From Thiosulfativibrio sp964387695 (GTDB lineage Bacteria; Pseudomonadota; Gammaproteobacteria; Thiomicrospirales; Thiomicrospiraceae): a stretch of 25,234 nt of DNA. The translations under genes were made by a program, and so were the position numbers. The stretch lies in NCBI GenBank assembly GCA_964387695.1, contig CAYLXI010000007.1:1-25234 (forward strand). The letters run 5' to 3'. Each line of letters opens with the position of its first letter. The stretch's first letter is position 1. Below the pieces are notes generated by a model. That model was not told where the DNA came from. It ran no database searches and worked only from the letters and a program-made list of their open reading frames with translations. Positions 8,227-16,491 of this stretch are shown here, one piece after another.

Positions 8227-9615
8227 TTATACTGCCTCTAAAAGTTTTTGCACCACTCTATCCATTTTAGCACTACGAGATCCTTTCACTAAAATATTAA
8301 AAACTTGCTCAGAATTTTGCTGTAAATTAGTTATGACTTCTTTTGTAAGAACTTCATAATCTTCATACCAAACTGCCCCTTCACCAAAAGTTGTTGCCAT
8401 AGATTTAGTAAGATCTCCTAATAAATAAAGTTTCTTAATCCCTTGCTGTTTAGCATGTAGGGCAATGTCTTGATGAGCAGGGGTTGCCTCTTCTCCTAAC
8501 TCCGCCATGCCTCCAAAACAAAATATTGCCTGACCTGATAAACTAGCCAGCGTGTCTATTCCCGCCTTAACTGAGGCTGGGTTGGCATTATAAGCATCGT
8601 CGATTAAAACACCTTTTTTGTAAGAAAGTGTATTCAAACGACCCTCAACCCCTGTAAATTTTACCAGGCCTGGTAAAATCAATTCCATAGAAAAACCTGC
8701 CGCTAAACAAGAAGCAACAACACTGGCTGCATTCATCGCGTTATGACGACCCAATACTGACATTTTAATAAGGTAACTAGGTTCTTTTTGCTTCAAAGAA
8801 GGATTTAAAGCAAGATTAAATTGAACCCCCTTTTGAGTGGTTTCAATATCATCTATCTGCACATCAGAATCTGGGTGTTCTCCAAAAGTTAAAATAGATT
8901 TTTGTAAGCCATTACAAATTTTTAGCCAATCTTTATATCCAACCGAATCTCTATTTAAAATAGCAACACCATTTGGCATTAACCCTTCATAAATTTCGCC
9001 TTTAGTTTTAATAATGCCTTGTAAACTACCAAAGCCCTCTAAATGTGCCGCAGAAGCATTGGTTATTAAAGCTACATCTGGTTGTGCGAGTTGGGTTAAA
9101 TAACGAATTTCTTCTAAGCCACTCGCCCCCATTTCAATAATGGCATATTCATCCGTTGGTTTAATATTAAGCAAACTTTTAGGCACACCAAGGTCATTAT
9201 TTAAATTTCCTTGCGTTGCCAGCGTTGGAGCAATATTAGATATAACACTATATGCCATCATTTTAACGGTGGTTTTTCCGTTAGAACCTGTAATGCCTAA
9301 CAGCTTTTTTAGTGGCATTTGTTGACGATGCCACAGTGCAAATTGCCCCAAAGCTATGCGAGTATCTGCAACTTTTATAACGGGAATATTACAACTGCCA
9401 ACATCTTCTGAAACCAATAAAGCAACCGCTCCTTTGGCAATGGCTTCTGCAATAAATTCATGTCCATTAAAATTTTTTCCTTTAATGGCTAAATAGCAAT
9501 CTCCTGACTGTAAATCTCTGGTATCACTCCATAGCCTATTAAATGTCATTGTGTTTTTATTTTTTGTATCTTCTAGGCTTAAAGCCTGCGTTAAATCATT
9601 TAAAGTCCAGCTCAT
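8227..9615 (-). CDS. murF: MurF, D-Ala-D-Ala adding ligase
   Basis: A 462-residue Mur ligase that joins D-Ala-D-Ala to the UDP-MurNAc-tripeptide. The substrate domain has the DTRDLQSGDCYLAIKG element, the P-loop GITGSNGKTTVK lies at about 108-118, and the C-terminal domain shows DDAYNANPASVKAGID and VLVKGSRSAKMDRV-type ending (LVKGSRSAKM). The ATG is six bases after the murE stop, with AAAGG in the murE end as ribosome site. mraY starts one base after its own stop. No D-Ala-D-Ala ligase (ddl) is in the window, so the dipeptide is made from a gene elsewhere. Confidence 0.96.
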   Translation of the reverse strand: MSWTLNDLTQALSLEDTKNKNTMTFNRLWSDTRDLQSGDCYLAIKGKNFNGHEFIAEAIAKGAVALLVSEDVGSCNIPVIKVADTRIALGQFALWHRQQMPLKKLLGITGSNGKTTVKMMAYSVISNIAPTLATQGNLNNDLGVPKSLLNIKPTDEYAIIEMGASGLEEIRYLTQLAQPDVALITNASAAHLEGFGSLQGIIKTKGEIYEGLMPNGVAILNRDSVGYKDWLKICNGLQKSILTFGEHPDSDVQIDDIETTQKGVQFNLALNPSLKQKEPSYLIKMSVLGRHNAMNAASVVASCLAAGFSMELILPGLVKFTGVEGRLNTLSYKKGVLIDDAYNANPASVKAGIDTLASLSGQAIFCFGGMAELGEEATPAHQDIALHAKQQGIKKLYLLGDLTKSMATTFGEGAVWYEDYEVLTKEVITNLQQNSEQVFNILVKGSRSAKMDRVVQKLLEAV

Positions 9616-9621
9616 AATTTT

Positions 9622-11091
9622 TTACCTTTTTTGTCTTGTTTGCCAATCCAAAATTATTTGGTGATCACTAAAATCGCTACGCACTCCCATTATTTCTTGA
9701 TAATTTTCATGCCCTTTACCTGCAATCATTACAATATCGAAAGGCCCTGCTTGTTGCAAAGCTTTTTCAATTGCTTGCTTTCTATCTAAAATAATCTGAA
9801 CATTTTCAATGTTTTTTTTCATCCCCTCCATAATTTGTTCCACAATTTCTTCTGCTGATTCATTTCGTGGATTGTCATTCGTAATAATTATCTTATCTGC
9901 ATAATTTGCTGCGACTTTCCCCATCAAAGGGCGTTTCCCTTGATCTCTATCTCCACCACAGCCAAATACTAGAATTAAACTGGAATTTTTAGCATGAAAT
10001 TTTGCTGATTTTAACACGGCTTCTAAAGCATCAGAAGTATGAGCATAATCAATGATAACAGAAGGTTTTTCCTGTACCTTTTCCATACGCCCAGCAACGG
10101 GTTTTAATTGGGTTATTAATGTTGTAATAGAAGATAAAGAAAAACCATTAATTAAAATTATATTCATTGCACATAATATGTTTTCAATATTAAACTGTCC
10201 CATAAGGCTGCTTTGAAGGGTTTTTTCTTCACCCTTAAAACTTACTTTAAAATTAATTCCAGTATCATCGAGTTTTAAATTAAAAGCATTTAACATCGCA
10301 GCCGAATTTTCAATACCATAGCTTAATAAATGAGAGGTTTTAGTGGTTTTTTGAATCAATCGTCCTTGCTTATCATCAATATTAATTACGGTGTTGTTTG
10401 AGGGGTATTCTAAAAATAACTGGCGTTTTGCGGCATGATAGGCTTCAATAGAACCATGAAAATCTAGATGGTCACGAGTCACTTGAGTTAAGGCTACCGT
10501 TTGAAAATTGACCCCTGCAATACGTTGCAAAACAATGGCATGCGAAGACACTTCCATAACACACCACTCTATTCCCTTTGCAATAAATTGATTTAAAGTT
10601 CTATTTAAACTCACCACATCTAAAGTGGTATTAAGGCTTGGTTCAAGCTCTCCTAATAAGCCATTACCTAGCGTCCCCATTATGGCAACTTTTTTACCTA
10701 AACTTTGTAACAACTGTGCGGTATAAAAAGCCGTTGAAGTTTTACCGTTTGTTCCTGTTATACCTACAATCTTAATATGACTACTCGGAGAATGATAAAA
10801 CCAACTAGAAAAATCTCCCAATTTGACTGCCAAGTCAGGTAAATATAAAACTGTAATTTCTTTTAAATTCTCCTCAACAATGACATCGGTAAGAATTAAT
10901 TTTGCTCCCTGTTCAATCGCTTTATCAATAAACTGATTACCATGAGACTGATAACCTTGAATGGCAATAAATACACTATTATTTTTTACTTGTCGAGAAT
11001 CTAAAAATAAATCTATTAAATTAAGTTTTGATATTTTTTCACTGCAACACAATGAGTAATCAAAATATTGACAAATCTCTTCAAGTAACAT
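9622..11091 (-). CDS. murE: MurE, UDP-MurNAc-L-Ala-D-Glu:meso-DAP ligase
   Basis: I start the gene at ATG 11091 (489 residues) rather than at the upstream ATG 11136. That longer version would overlap ftsI by 44 bases and add residues not seen in the family. The chosen ATG follows the ftsI stop by one base (TGATATG), with AAGGAA in the ftsI tail at proper distance. The P-loop ITGTNGKTS lies near residue 113, the carbamylated-lysine motif is in YHAAKRQLF, and GCGGDRDQGKR and DNPR (about 406-409) are in the C-terminal domain. DNPR is the accepted signature for meso-diaminopimelate as the third amino acid, so the murein is DAP type. Acts in the cytoplasm between MurD and MurF. Confidence 0.95.
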   Translation of the reverse strand: MLLEEICQYFDYSLCCSEKISKLNLIDLFLDSRQVKNNSVFIAIQGYQSHGNQFIDKAIEQGAKLILTDVIVEENLKEITVLYLPDLAVKLGDFSSWFYHSPSSHIKIVGITGTNGKTSTAFYTAQLLQSLGKKVAIMGTLGNGLLGELEPSLNTTLDVVSLNRTLNQFIAKGIEWCVMEVSSHAIVLQRIAGVNFQTVALTQVTRDHLDFHGSIEAYHAAKRQLFLEYPSNNTVINIDDKQGRLIQKTTKTSHLLSYGIENSAAMLNAFNLKLDDTGINFKVSFKGEEKTLQSSLMGQFNIENILCAMNIILINGFSLSSITTLITQLKPVAGRMEKVQEKPSVIIDYAHTSDALEAVLKSAKFHAKNSSLILVFGCGGDRDQGKRPLMGKVAANYADKIIITNDNPRNESAEEIVEQIMEGMKKNIENVQIILDRKQAIEKALQQAGPFDIVMIAGKGHENYQEIMGVRSDFSDHQIILDWQTRQKR

Positions 11092-11092
11092 A

Positions 11093-12883
11093 TCACTTTT
11101 CCTTAACATCCCGCTCAAGTGCGTCGGCAGGAACATTATATAAACGCAAAACCTCTTGCATTACCTCTTTAAAAACTGGTGCGGCAACGCTTCCGCCAAA
11201 ATATACTCCCCTACTAGGTTCATTAACAAGCACTACCATAATAAACCTTGGGTTAGAAACAGGAACGATACCAGCAAACATAGAGTTATACTTGTTATAG
11301 TAATAAACTCCTGCCTTTGTCTTATGGGTTGTGCCTGTTTTGCCCGCAACACGATACCCTTCAATCTGAGCCAAAGAAGCCGTTCCATATGGTGAAACCA
11401 CTGACTCCATCATCAATAAAGTTTTTTGGGCTGTTTCTGAAGATATTATCGTCTTTTGCGGATCTAATTTAACCACTATATCAGGTGATTTTTTGATGAC
11501 ACTAAGAGGCAATAATTTTCCATCATTAGTAAAAATAGTATAAGAACGAGCCAGTTGCAATAAATTTACATTAAATCCGTAGCCAAATGAAGCAGAGGCT
11601 TGCTCTACTTTTTGCCAACTTTCATGACGTTGCATAAACCCCATGGACTCCCCAGGAAGATGAAGTCCTAAATCCTGCCCAAAACCCAAATCTTGATAAA
11701 ACTGCCAAAGTTGTTCAGCGGGCATTCGCAAGGCTATTTCAGTCATGGCAACATTGCTAGATATTCTTATAATGTCTTCAGGTGTCAATACTCCTTTATT
11801 TCTCAAATCGCTAATGCGATGTCCTTGAATATTTACAACGCCGGGATGGGTATCAATTTCTTCAAACTCTCCTAATACGCCAACATCTAACGCCTTAGCA
11901 ACAACCAATGGCTTTATAACAGAACCAGGCTCTAAAACATCGGTAACAATTCGATTACGCATTCCTTTACCACGCAACTGCGAACGATCGTTAGGGTTAA
12001 AGGAAGGAAGATTAATCAAGCCAAGAACTTCACCCGTTCTAGCATCTAAAATCACCGAAGAAACAGATTCAGGCTGATGCTCAATCATCACTCTTTTTAA
12101 AGCTCTTTCCAAAAAGAATTGAATGTTTTTATCAATACTTAAATACAAAGATCCTCCAGGATTGGCAATATTAACATCCTTAACAAAGTCTATCACTCGT
12201 CCAGTACGATCTTTAATTACTTGTTTTTTTCCCGCTTCTCCAGACAACCAATCATCATAAGCTCTTTCAATACCAGACAAACCTTTACCATCAATATCAG
12301 TAAAACCAACCAAGTGTGCTGCTGTTTTTCCTGCGGGATAATAACGCTTATACTCATCTTTTATATACACACCTGGTAAATTAAGAGATTCTATTTCTGC
12401 CGCCAAATCTGGCAAAATAGTGCGCCTTAAATAAAGAAATCGCCTGTTTGGCCGAGAAAAAATCTTACCAGACACACTGGTTTTTGAAAGACCCAACAAA
12501 GACATTAGCTGCTGATAGTTAGCAAGGTGTTTTTTTAACCTTTCAACCTCTTTAGGAGTGCGACCCTCTAATACTGCTATACTTCCTCCAAGCATTTTTT
12601 TTTCTATCTCTAAATAAGGAATCCATATTTTTGGATCAACCCATACGGAAGCCACCAAAGTACTTAAAGCCAGTAATGCACCGTTACGATCAAATATTTC
12701 TCCTCTAGGAGCGGGGATTTCTACCATCCGTATTTGACGCTTATTACCCTCTGACTGTAGAAAACCTGACTCTATTACCTGAACATAAAAAGCTCTAGCT
12801 AAAATCATTAACATGCCAAACACAATTAAACCAAACAACAAGGTATCTCGTTTAAAACGGCTATGGGGTTGATACAAGCTCAC
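11093..12883 (-). CDS. ftsI: FtsI (PBP3), septal peptidoglycan transpeptidase
   Basis: A 596-residue class B penicillin-binding protein that cross-links septal murein. One N-terminal membrane anchor (about 14-34) is followed by the non-catalytic module (APRGEIFDRNG, TAAHLVGFTDIDGKGLSGIE). The transpeptidase domain has all three active-site motifs: SVIK at 321-324, SSN at 375-377 and KTG at 515-517. The start is GTG at 12881-12883, overlapping the ftsL stop as GTGA; no ATG occurs before the membrane anchor, so this is the only sensible start. It works with FtsW and FtsQLB at the septum. Length is close to E. coli FtsI (588). Confidence 0.96.
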   Translation of the reverse strand: MSLYQPHSRFKRDTLLFGLIVFGMLMILARAFYVQVIESGFLQSEGNKRQIRMVEIPAPRGEIFDRNGALLALSTLVASVWVDPKIWIPYLEIEKKMLGGSIAVLEGRTPKEVERLKKHLANYQQLMSLLGLSKTSVSGKIFSRPNRRFLYLRRTILPDLAAEIESLNLPGVYIKDEYKRYYPAGKTAAHLVGFTDIDGKGLSGIERAYDDWLSGEAGKKQVIKDRTGRVIDFVKDVNIANPGGSLYLSIDKNIQFFLERALKRVMIEHQPESVSSVILDARTGEVLGLINLPSFNPNDRSQLRGKGMRNRIVTDVLEPGSVIKPLVVAKALDVGVLGEFEEIDTHPGVVNIQGHRISDLRNKGVLTPEDIIRISSNVAMTEIALRMPAEQLWQFYQDLGFGQDLGLHLPGESMGFMQRHESWQKVEQASASFGYGFNVNLLQLARSYTIFTNDGKLLPLSVIKKSPDIVVKLDPQKTIISSETAQKTLLMMESVVSPYGTASLAQIEGYRVAGKTGTTHKTKAGVYYYNKYNSMFAGIVPVSNPRFIMVVLVNEPSRGVYFGGSVAAPVFKEVMQEVLRLYNVPADALERDVKEK

Positions 12884-13248
12884 TTATAACCTCTTTCCGC
12901 TTCTGGTAACATTAACTCTTGAGAAAAATTTTCTAAAAAAATAATTTGACGATTATCTGGTTCTTTAGATGCTTCAATCGACATGCCAAGTTTTTCTCTT
13001 GCTATTTGTTCAACTCGTGCGGGTGCAGATAAGTGGTGCTTTTCAAGACTTAATTTACCCCACTCTTCATGTTGTTGACTTTGCGTTGTTATTTTTTCTG
13101 CATAAATAGTTTCTAAGCCTCTAATATTATGCTGCACTATAACAATAGCAATCATAGTAACAAGAATGAGACTTAAGAGTCCTAATGCAAAAAGCCCAGG
13201 CAGATTCCAATGATTCTGACTAGGCTTAAAAGGGGTGGGTATTGGCAT
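12880..13248 (-). CDS. ftsL: FtsL, division-complex activator
   Basis: A 122-residue bitopic protein: a short cytoplasmic N-terminus, one membrane helix at about 17-40, then a periplasmic region that reads as a coiled coil (NIRGLETIYAEKITTQSQQHEEW). It ends with the family motif VEQIAREKLGM. FtsL joins FtsB and FtsQ and switches on FtsWI. It lies directly before ftsI, with a GTGA overlap, as usual. Its upstream neighbour is ftsZ, 33 bases away, instead of rsmH, which is unusual. The ribosome site before its ATG is weak, so its expression may depend on translation from ftsZ. Confidence 0.9.
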   Translation of the reverse strand: MPIPTPFKPSQNHWNLPGLFALGLLSLILVTMIAIVIVQHNIRGLETIYAEKITTQSQQHEEWGKLSLEKHHLSAPARVEQIAREKLGMSIEASKEPDNRQIIFLENFSQELMLPEAERGYK

Positions 13249-13281
13249 GAGAGAATCTAATATAGCCTCTTAGGACTATCT

Positions 13282-14478
13282 TCAGTCCTGTTGACGGCGT
13301 AAAAAAGACGGAATATCTAAATAGTCTGATTTTGAATCAACACTGCTTGCAGCACTGCCATTTATTGCTATTTGAGGGCGAACCACTTCTGGCTTCACCA
13401 TGCTTGGTGTCACATCTATTTTTTTCTCTTCAAGTGATATATCAAGAGCCATTTCCTCTGCCTTTACTGCTTTAACAGCGGCTAGATTAGGCTTAACAAC
13501 TTGTGGCTTGTTAATTTCTTTTGATACCTCAGACAAGCCAGTTGCAACAATCGTTACTCTAATCTCATCTTCCATAGTTTCATCAATTGAAGTACCAATA
13601 ATAACTTTAGCATCAGCAGAAGCAATCTTATCAATCACATCCCCTACTTCACTAAAATCTCCTAAAGTAAAATCCAAACCACTGGTTATATTAACCAATA
13701 ATCCTCGGGCTCCCGAAATAGAAATATCCTCTAACAAAGGATTTGCAATGGCTTTTTCTGTTGCCTTGACTGCACGATCTTCGCCCGTTGCATGACCTAC
13801 ACCCATCATCGCAATACCTCTCTCGGACATCACTGTACGCAAATCTTCAAAATCCACATTAATCACACCAGGGCAGGTTACCACCTCAGCAATACCTTGT
13901 ACTGCACCATGTAACACCTCATTAGCATAGTCAAATGCCTTAGCCATCACAAAATCTTTTCCTAAAACTTTCAATAACTTATCATTAGGCACGGTAATTA
14001 AAGAGTCAACATGTTCTGCAAGGGCAGCAACGCCCAAATCAGCCGTTTTTCCGCGGCGTTCAAACCCAAAAGGCTTGCTCACAACACCCACGGTTAAAAT
14101 ACCCATTTCACGAGCAACTTGAGCAACAACAGGTGCAGCACCCGTACCTGTTCCTCCACCCATTCCTGCTGCAATAAACAACATATCCGCTCCCTTAAGA
14201 GCCTCTTTTACTTGATCAATATTTTCTTTAGCTGCTTGAGCCCCCTTTTCAGGGTCGGCACCTGCACCTAGCCCATTAGCTCCTAGTTGTATACAGTTTT
14301 TAACTAATGAATTATTTAAAGCCTGTACATCGGTATTAGCACACAAAAACTCAACGCTGTCTATTTGTGAACGCACCATATAATCGACAGCATTACCACC
14401 ACCGCCACCTAAACCTATAACTTTAATTGTTGGCATACCCGAATCCACTGGCGATGCTTCTTCTAATGTAAATTTCAT
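13282..14478 (-). CDS. ftsZ: FtsZ, tubulin-like division ring GTPase, in an unusual position
   Basis: A 398-residue FtsZ. The N-terminal GTP-binding domain has IGLGGGGGNA and the tubulin signature GGGTGTG at 107-113. The T7 synergy loop NVDFEDL (207-213) keeps Asn207, Asp209 and Asp212 needed for GTP hydrolysis. After a variable linker (about 318-385) the C-terminal peptide YLDIPSFLRRQQD matches the FtsA/ZipA/MinC-binding tail, so the protein looks functional. The segment KPFGFERRGKTADLG is more divergent than the usual PFxFEGxRR form. In most gammaproteobacteria ftsZ follows ftsQ and ftsA at the far end of the dcw cluster. Here it is between rsmH and ftsL, and ftsQ and ftsA are absent from the window. 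A 218-bp leader with its own candidate -10 box precedes it. Confidence 0.97.
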   Translation of the reverse strand: MKFTLEEASPVDSGMPTIKVIGLGGGGGNAVDYMVRSQIDSVEFLCANTDVQALNNSLVKNCIQLGANGLGAGADPEKGAQAAKENIDQVKEALKGADMLFIAAGMGGGTGTGAAPVVAQVAREMGILTVGVVSKPFGFERRGKTADLGVAALAEHVDSLITVPNDKLLKVLGKDFVMAKAFDYANEVLHGAVQGIAEVVTCPGVINVDFEDLRTVMSERGIAMMGVGHATGEDRAVKATEKAIANPLLEDISISGARGLLVNITSGLDFTLGDFSEVGDVIDKIASADAKVIIGTSIDETMEDEIRVTIVATGLSEVSKEINKPQVVKPNLAAVKAVKAEEMALDISLEEKKIDVTPSMVKPEVVRPQIAINGSAASSVDSKSDYLDIPSFLRRQQD

Positions 14479-14528
14479 GATAACTCCCTAGCACCCATAA
14501 AAAATATTTAATCCAGTTTATAATAAGC

Positions 14529-14565
14529 CCCAAACTCCTACTTAGGAATTTGGGTAAGCATTATA
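14529..14565 (-). promoter_or_regulatory. Candidate ftsZ promoter element and adjacent stem-loop
   Basis: In the 218-bp gap between rsmH and ftsZ, the minus strand has a perfect TATAAT (plus 14560-14565), but no good -35 at 16-18 bases. Directly downstream, plus 14529-14554 forms an inverted repeat with 12-base arms and one G-U position (CCCAAACTCCTA against TAGGAATTTGGG). It would be at the very 5' end of an ftsZ transcript, about 50 bases before the ATG. No T run follows, so it is not a simple terminator. It could stabilise the mRNA or act as an operator. Confidence 0.45.
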
Positions 14566-14696
14566 AATTGAAACTTTTAAATCCTTACTTCTACACTTAA
14601 TAATCTACAGCTACGGCTGTTTATTCTTATTTATACTCAATTCTTGCCTTCTATATCCAGCATCTAAATGAGGCATGGAACTAATAAAAACTTTAA

Positions 14697-15638
14697 CTAA
14701 ATTTTTTCTGCAATCCTTAACACCGCACTTCTAGAACGAGTATTTTCAATAGACTCTTTTTTTGTTGGAAAAACAGCCTTGCCTACTCTTTTTAATACAG
14801 GCTCAACCACCTCTAACAAAATGGGAGAATCTGGAAACAAATCTTTAATAACAGACTGATCTCTCATAAAGCGTTTTACAATCCTATCTTCAAGAGAGTG
14901 AAAGCTTATTACACTTAAACGCCCCCCTAAACCCAGAACGGCTATACTGGCTTCCAAAACCTTTTTAAGAGCATCTAACTCTCCATTTACCGCAATTCTA
15001 ATCGCCTGAAAAGTACGCGTTGCAGGATGTTTATTTTTATCTACTTTAGGCGATGCTTTCTTAACCGCTTCTGCTAAATCTAGCGTGGTATGCAAAGCAT
15101 CTTTTTCCGACAGCTCTTTAATTACCCTTGCAATGCGACCAGAAAACTTTTCTTCACCGTATTGTCTTAAAACTAAAGATAAAACCTTCTCATCTACTTG
15201 CTTAATCCAATCTTTTGCACTCAGCCCTGCACTAGAATCCATTCTCATATCTAAAGGACCTGAACGCATAAAACTAAATCCGCGTTCTGCATCATCTAGC
15301 TGGGGGGACGACACACCTAAGTCCATCAAAATTCCATCTACCTTACCAAGCCAGCCTAGCTCTTCACAATAACTTTCAATTTCATCAAAGCTACCGTGTT
15401 TTATTTCAAAGCCAGGGTGATGAATTTTCTCATCCGCATAAGCAATTGCCTCTGGGTCTAGGTCAATGGCCAACAGCCTTCCTTTATCACTAAGTTTTTC
15501 TAAAATTTTTTGACTATGCCCACCTCGTCCAAAAGTACAATCTATATACTTACCATCAGGCTTAATAGCCAAGCCCTCAACAGACTCTGACAACAAAACA
15601 GAGTAATGTAAATCTTCTGAACTCTCTACACGACTCAT
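14697..15638 (-). CDS. rsmH: RsmH (MraW), 16S rRNA m4C1402 methyltransferase
   Basis: A 313-residue SAM-dependent enzyme that N4-methylates C1402 in the ribosomal P site. The N-terminus HYSVLLSESVEGLAIKPDG, the SAM motif DCTFGRGGHS, LLAIDLDPEA, GILMDLGVSSPQLD and FSFMRSGPLDMRMD are all diagnostic. The C-terminal SFHSLEDRIVKRFM completes the family pattern. The length matches E. coli (313). The ATG abuts the mraZ stop with no gap (TAGATG), so the two are translationally coupled. After its stop comes a 218-bp gap and then ftsZ, where ftsL would be expected. Confidence 0.97.
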   Translation of the reverse strand: MSRVESSEDLHYSVLLSESVEGLAIKPDGKYIDCTFGRGGHSQKILEKLSDKGRLLAIDLDPEAIAYADEKIHHPGFEIKHGSFDEIESYCEELGWLGKVDGILMDLGVSSPQLDDAERGFSFMRSGPLDMRMDSSAGLSAKDWIKQVDEKVLSLVLRQYGEEKFSGRIARVIKELSEKDALHTTLDLAEAVKKASPKVDKNKHPATRTFQAIRIAVNGELDALKKVLEASIAVLGLGGRLSVISFHSLEDRIVKRFMRDQSVIKDLFPDSPILLEVVEPVLKRVGKAVFPTKKESIENTRSRSAVLRIAEKI

Positions 15639-16097
15639 CTACAAACTTAAACTCGCTAAAGCATCAGAAACCTCACCTTTTGATGCAGAAGCCAACATTG
15701 CTGGACGATGTTCGCCCCAAGTAGATTGAGACCAAAGCTCAAACTTATTACCCTGCCCTAGCAAAATGACCTCCTTTTTTAACTCGGCATGATCTCGTAA
15801 CAAACCTGGCAAAAGCACTCTTCCATTAGAGTCCATTTCCATTTCCGAAGCATGGCCTAGCAATAGCCTCTGATATTCACGGGTTTTTAAATCCACATTC
15901 GGTAAAGATATGAGCTTTCTTTCTATAATCTCCCACTCATCAAGCGTATATATAAGCAAACAAGGGCTATGAATATCAATCGTAGCAATAAGTTGATTTT
16001 CACTGGCTTCAAATATAGAGTCACGATAACGCTTTGGAATAGCTAAGCGCCCCTTAACATCCATATTAATTGAATTAATCCCACGAAAAAACAACAC
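15639..16097 (-). CDS. mraZ: MraZ, transcriptional regulator of the dcw cluster
   Basis: A 152-residue protein with two SpoVT/AbrB-type MraZ repeats. The first reads RGINSINMDVKGRLAIPKRYR, the second HASEMEMDSNGRVLLPGLLR; each has the D-x-K/N-GR-h-x-h-P pattern that forms the DNA-binding ring. IDIHSPCLLIY and GQGNKFELW match the gammaproteobacterial family. MraZ represses its own operon in E. coli by binding GTGG-type direct repeats. Five such repeats lie directly upstream here. The start is GTG at 16095-16097, with GGGGGTGA eight bases before it. Next gene rsmH starts at the base after its stop. Confidence 0.95.
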   Translation of the reverse strand: MLFFRGINSINMDVKGRLAIPKRYRDSIFEASENQLIATIDIHSPCLLIYTLDEWEIIERKLISLPNVDLKTREYQRLLLGHASEMEMDSNGRVLLPGLLRDHAELKKEVILLGQGNKFELWSQSTWGEHRPAMLASASKGEVSDALASLSL

Positions 16098-16107
16098 TAT
16101 TCAAATC

Positions 16108-16155
16108 ACCCCCACTTGACGCCACTTATTTCCACTTACCTCCACCAGACCCCAC
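16108..16155 (-). promoter_or_regulatory. MraZ operator: five GTGG repeats at exact 10-bp period
   Basis: On the plus strand CCAC occurs at 16112, 16122, 16132, 16142 and 16152, each exactly ten bases apart; on the minus strand the middle copies extend to AAGTGG. The array runs from the -10 box to the Shine-Dalgarno of mraZ, whose GGTGA is part of the last copy. MraZ is known to bind tandem TGGG/GTGG repeats near this spacing, so it is an autoregulatory site that can block promoter and leader together. Confidence 0.88.
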
Positions 16156-16182
16156 TATATTGCAAACACTTATCAGTGTCAA
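16154..16182 (-). promoter_or_regulatory. Strong mraZ/dcw promoter
   Basis: On the minus strand TTGACA (plus 16177-16182) is followed after 17 bases by TATAGT (plus 16154-16159), almost the sigma-70 consensus. The first GTGG repeat of the MraZ array overlaps the end of the -10 box. Transcription would start near 16147 and run through mraZ, rsmH and probably on. Confidence 0.85.
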
Positions 16183-16491
16183 GCAGTTCTAACAGAAAAT
16201 AAAGGGATATTTATATTAGAGATTAATAACTTAGAAAAGAATCTAAAAAGAGAATACTCAATAATCCACAACATATTATTAAATGTTTTCAATAAATTAA
16301 AACCAACATCAAAACTTTAATTTAACTATCGTCTCTATCAAGATAAATTAGACCAAACAAGAGAGCAAAATCAAGTCGCACCACCAGATACAACAGAAAA
16401 ATAGGCATACATAGAAAAAAGAAGTCAATTTTTTAGAAAAACTAGGGAAAAGCAAAAAAACAGAAAAAACGAGAATACTTTTAAAAAAAGA
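16183..16491. other. Non-coding AT-rich stretch between rnpB and mraZ
   Basis: I see no convincing gene here. Close to rnpB (about 16382-16491) the transcribed minus strand is very pyrimidine-rich, with repeated runs of five to seven T starting right after the rnpB 3' end. Those runs probably end RNase P RNA transcription. The rest is AT-rich without clear structure. A 62-codon frame on the minus strand at 16348-16536 is low-complexity, runs into rnpB and is not credible. Confidence 0.6.

Noticed and set aside
11092..11136. Upstream ATG for murE that would overlap ftsI
   Set aside because: It adds residues not found in the family, and the ATG at 11091 has a proper ribosome site and tight coupling.
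13400..13795. 131-codon plus-strand frame inside ftsZ
   Set aside because: Shadow frame; ftsZ on the other strand is fully supported by motifs.
16271..16280. Possible DnaA box near mraZ (AATCCACAA)
   Set aside because: Single imperfect match in AT-rich DNA, with no cluster or origin genes nearby.
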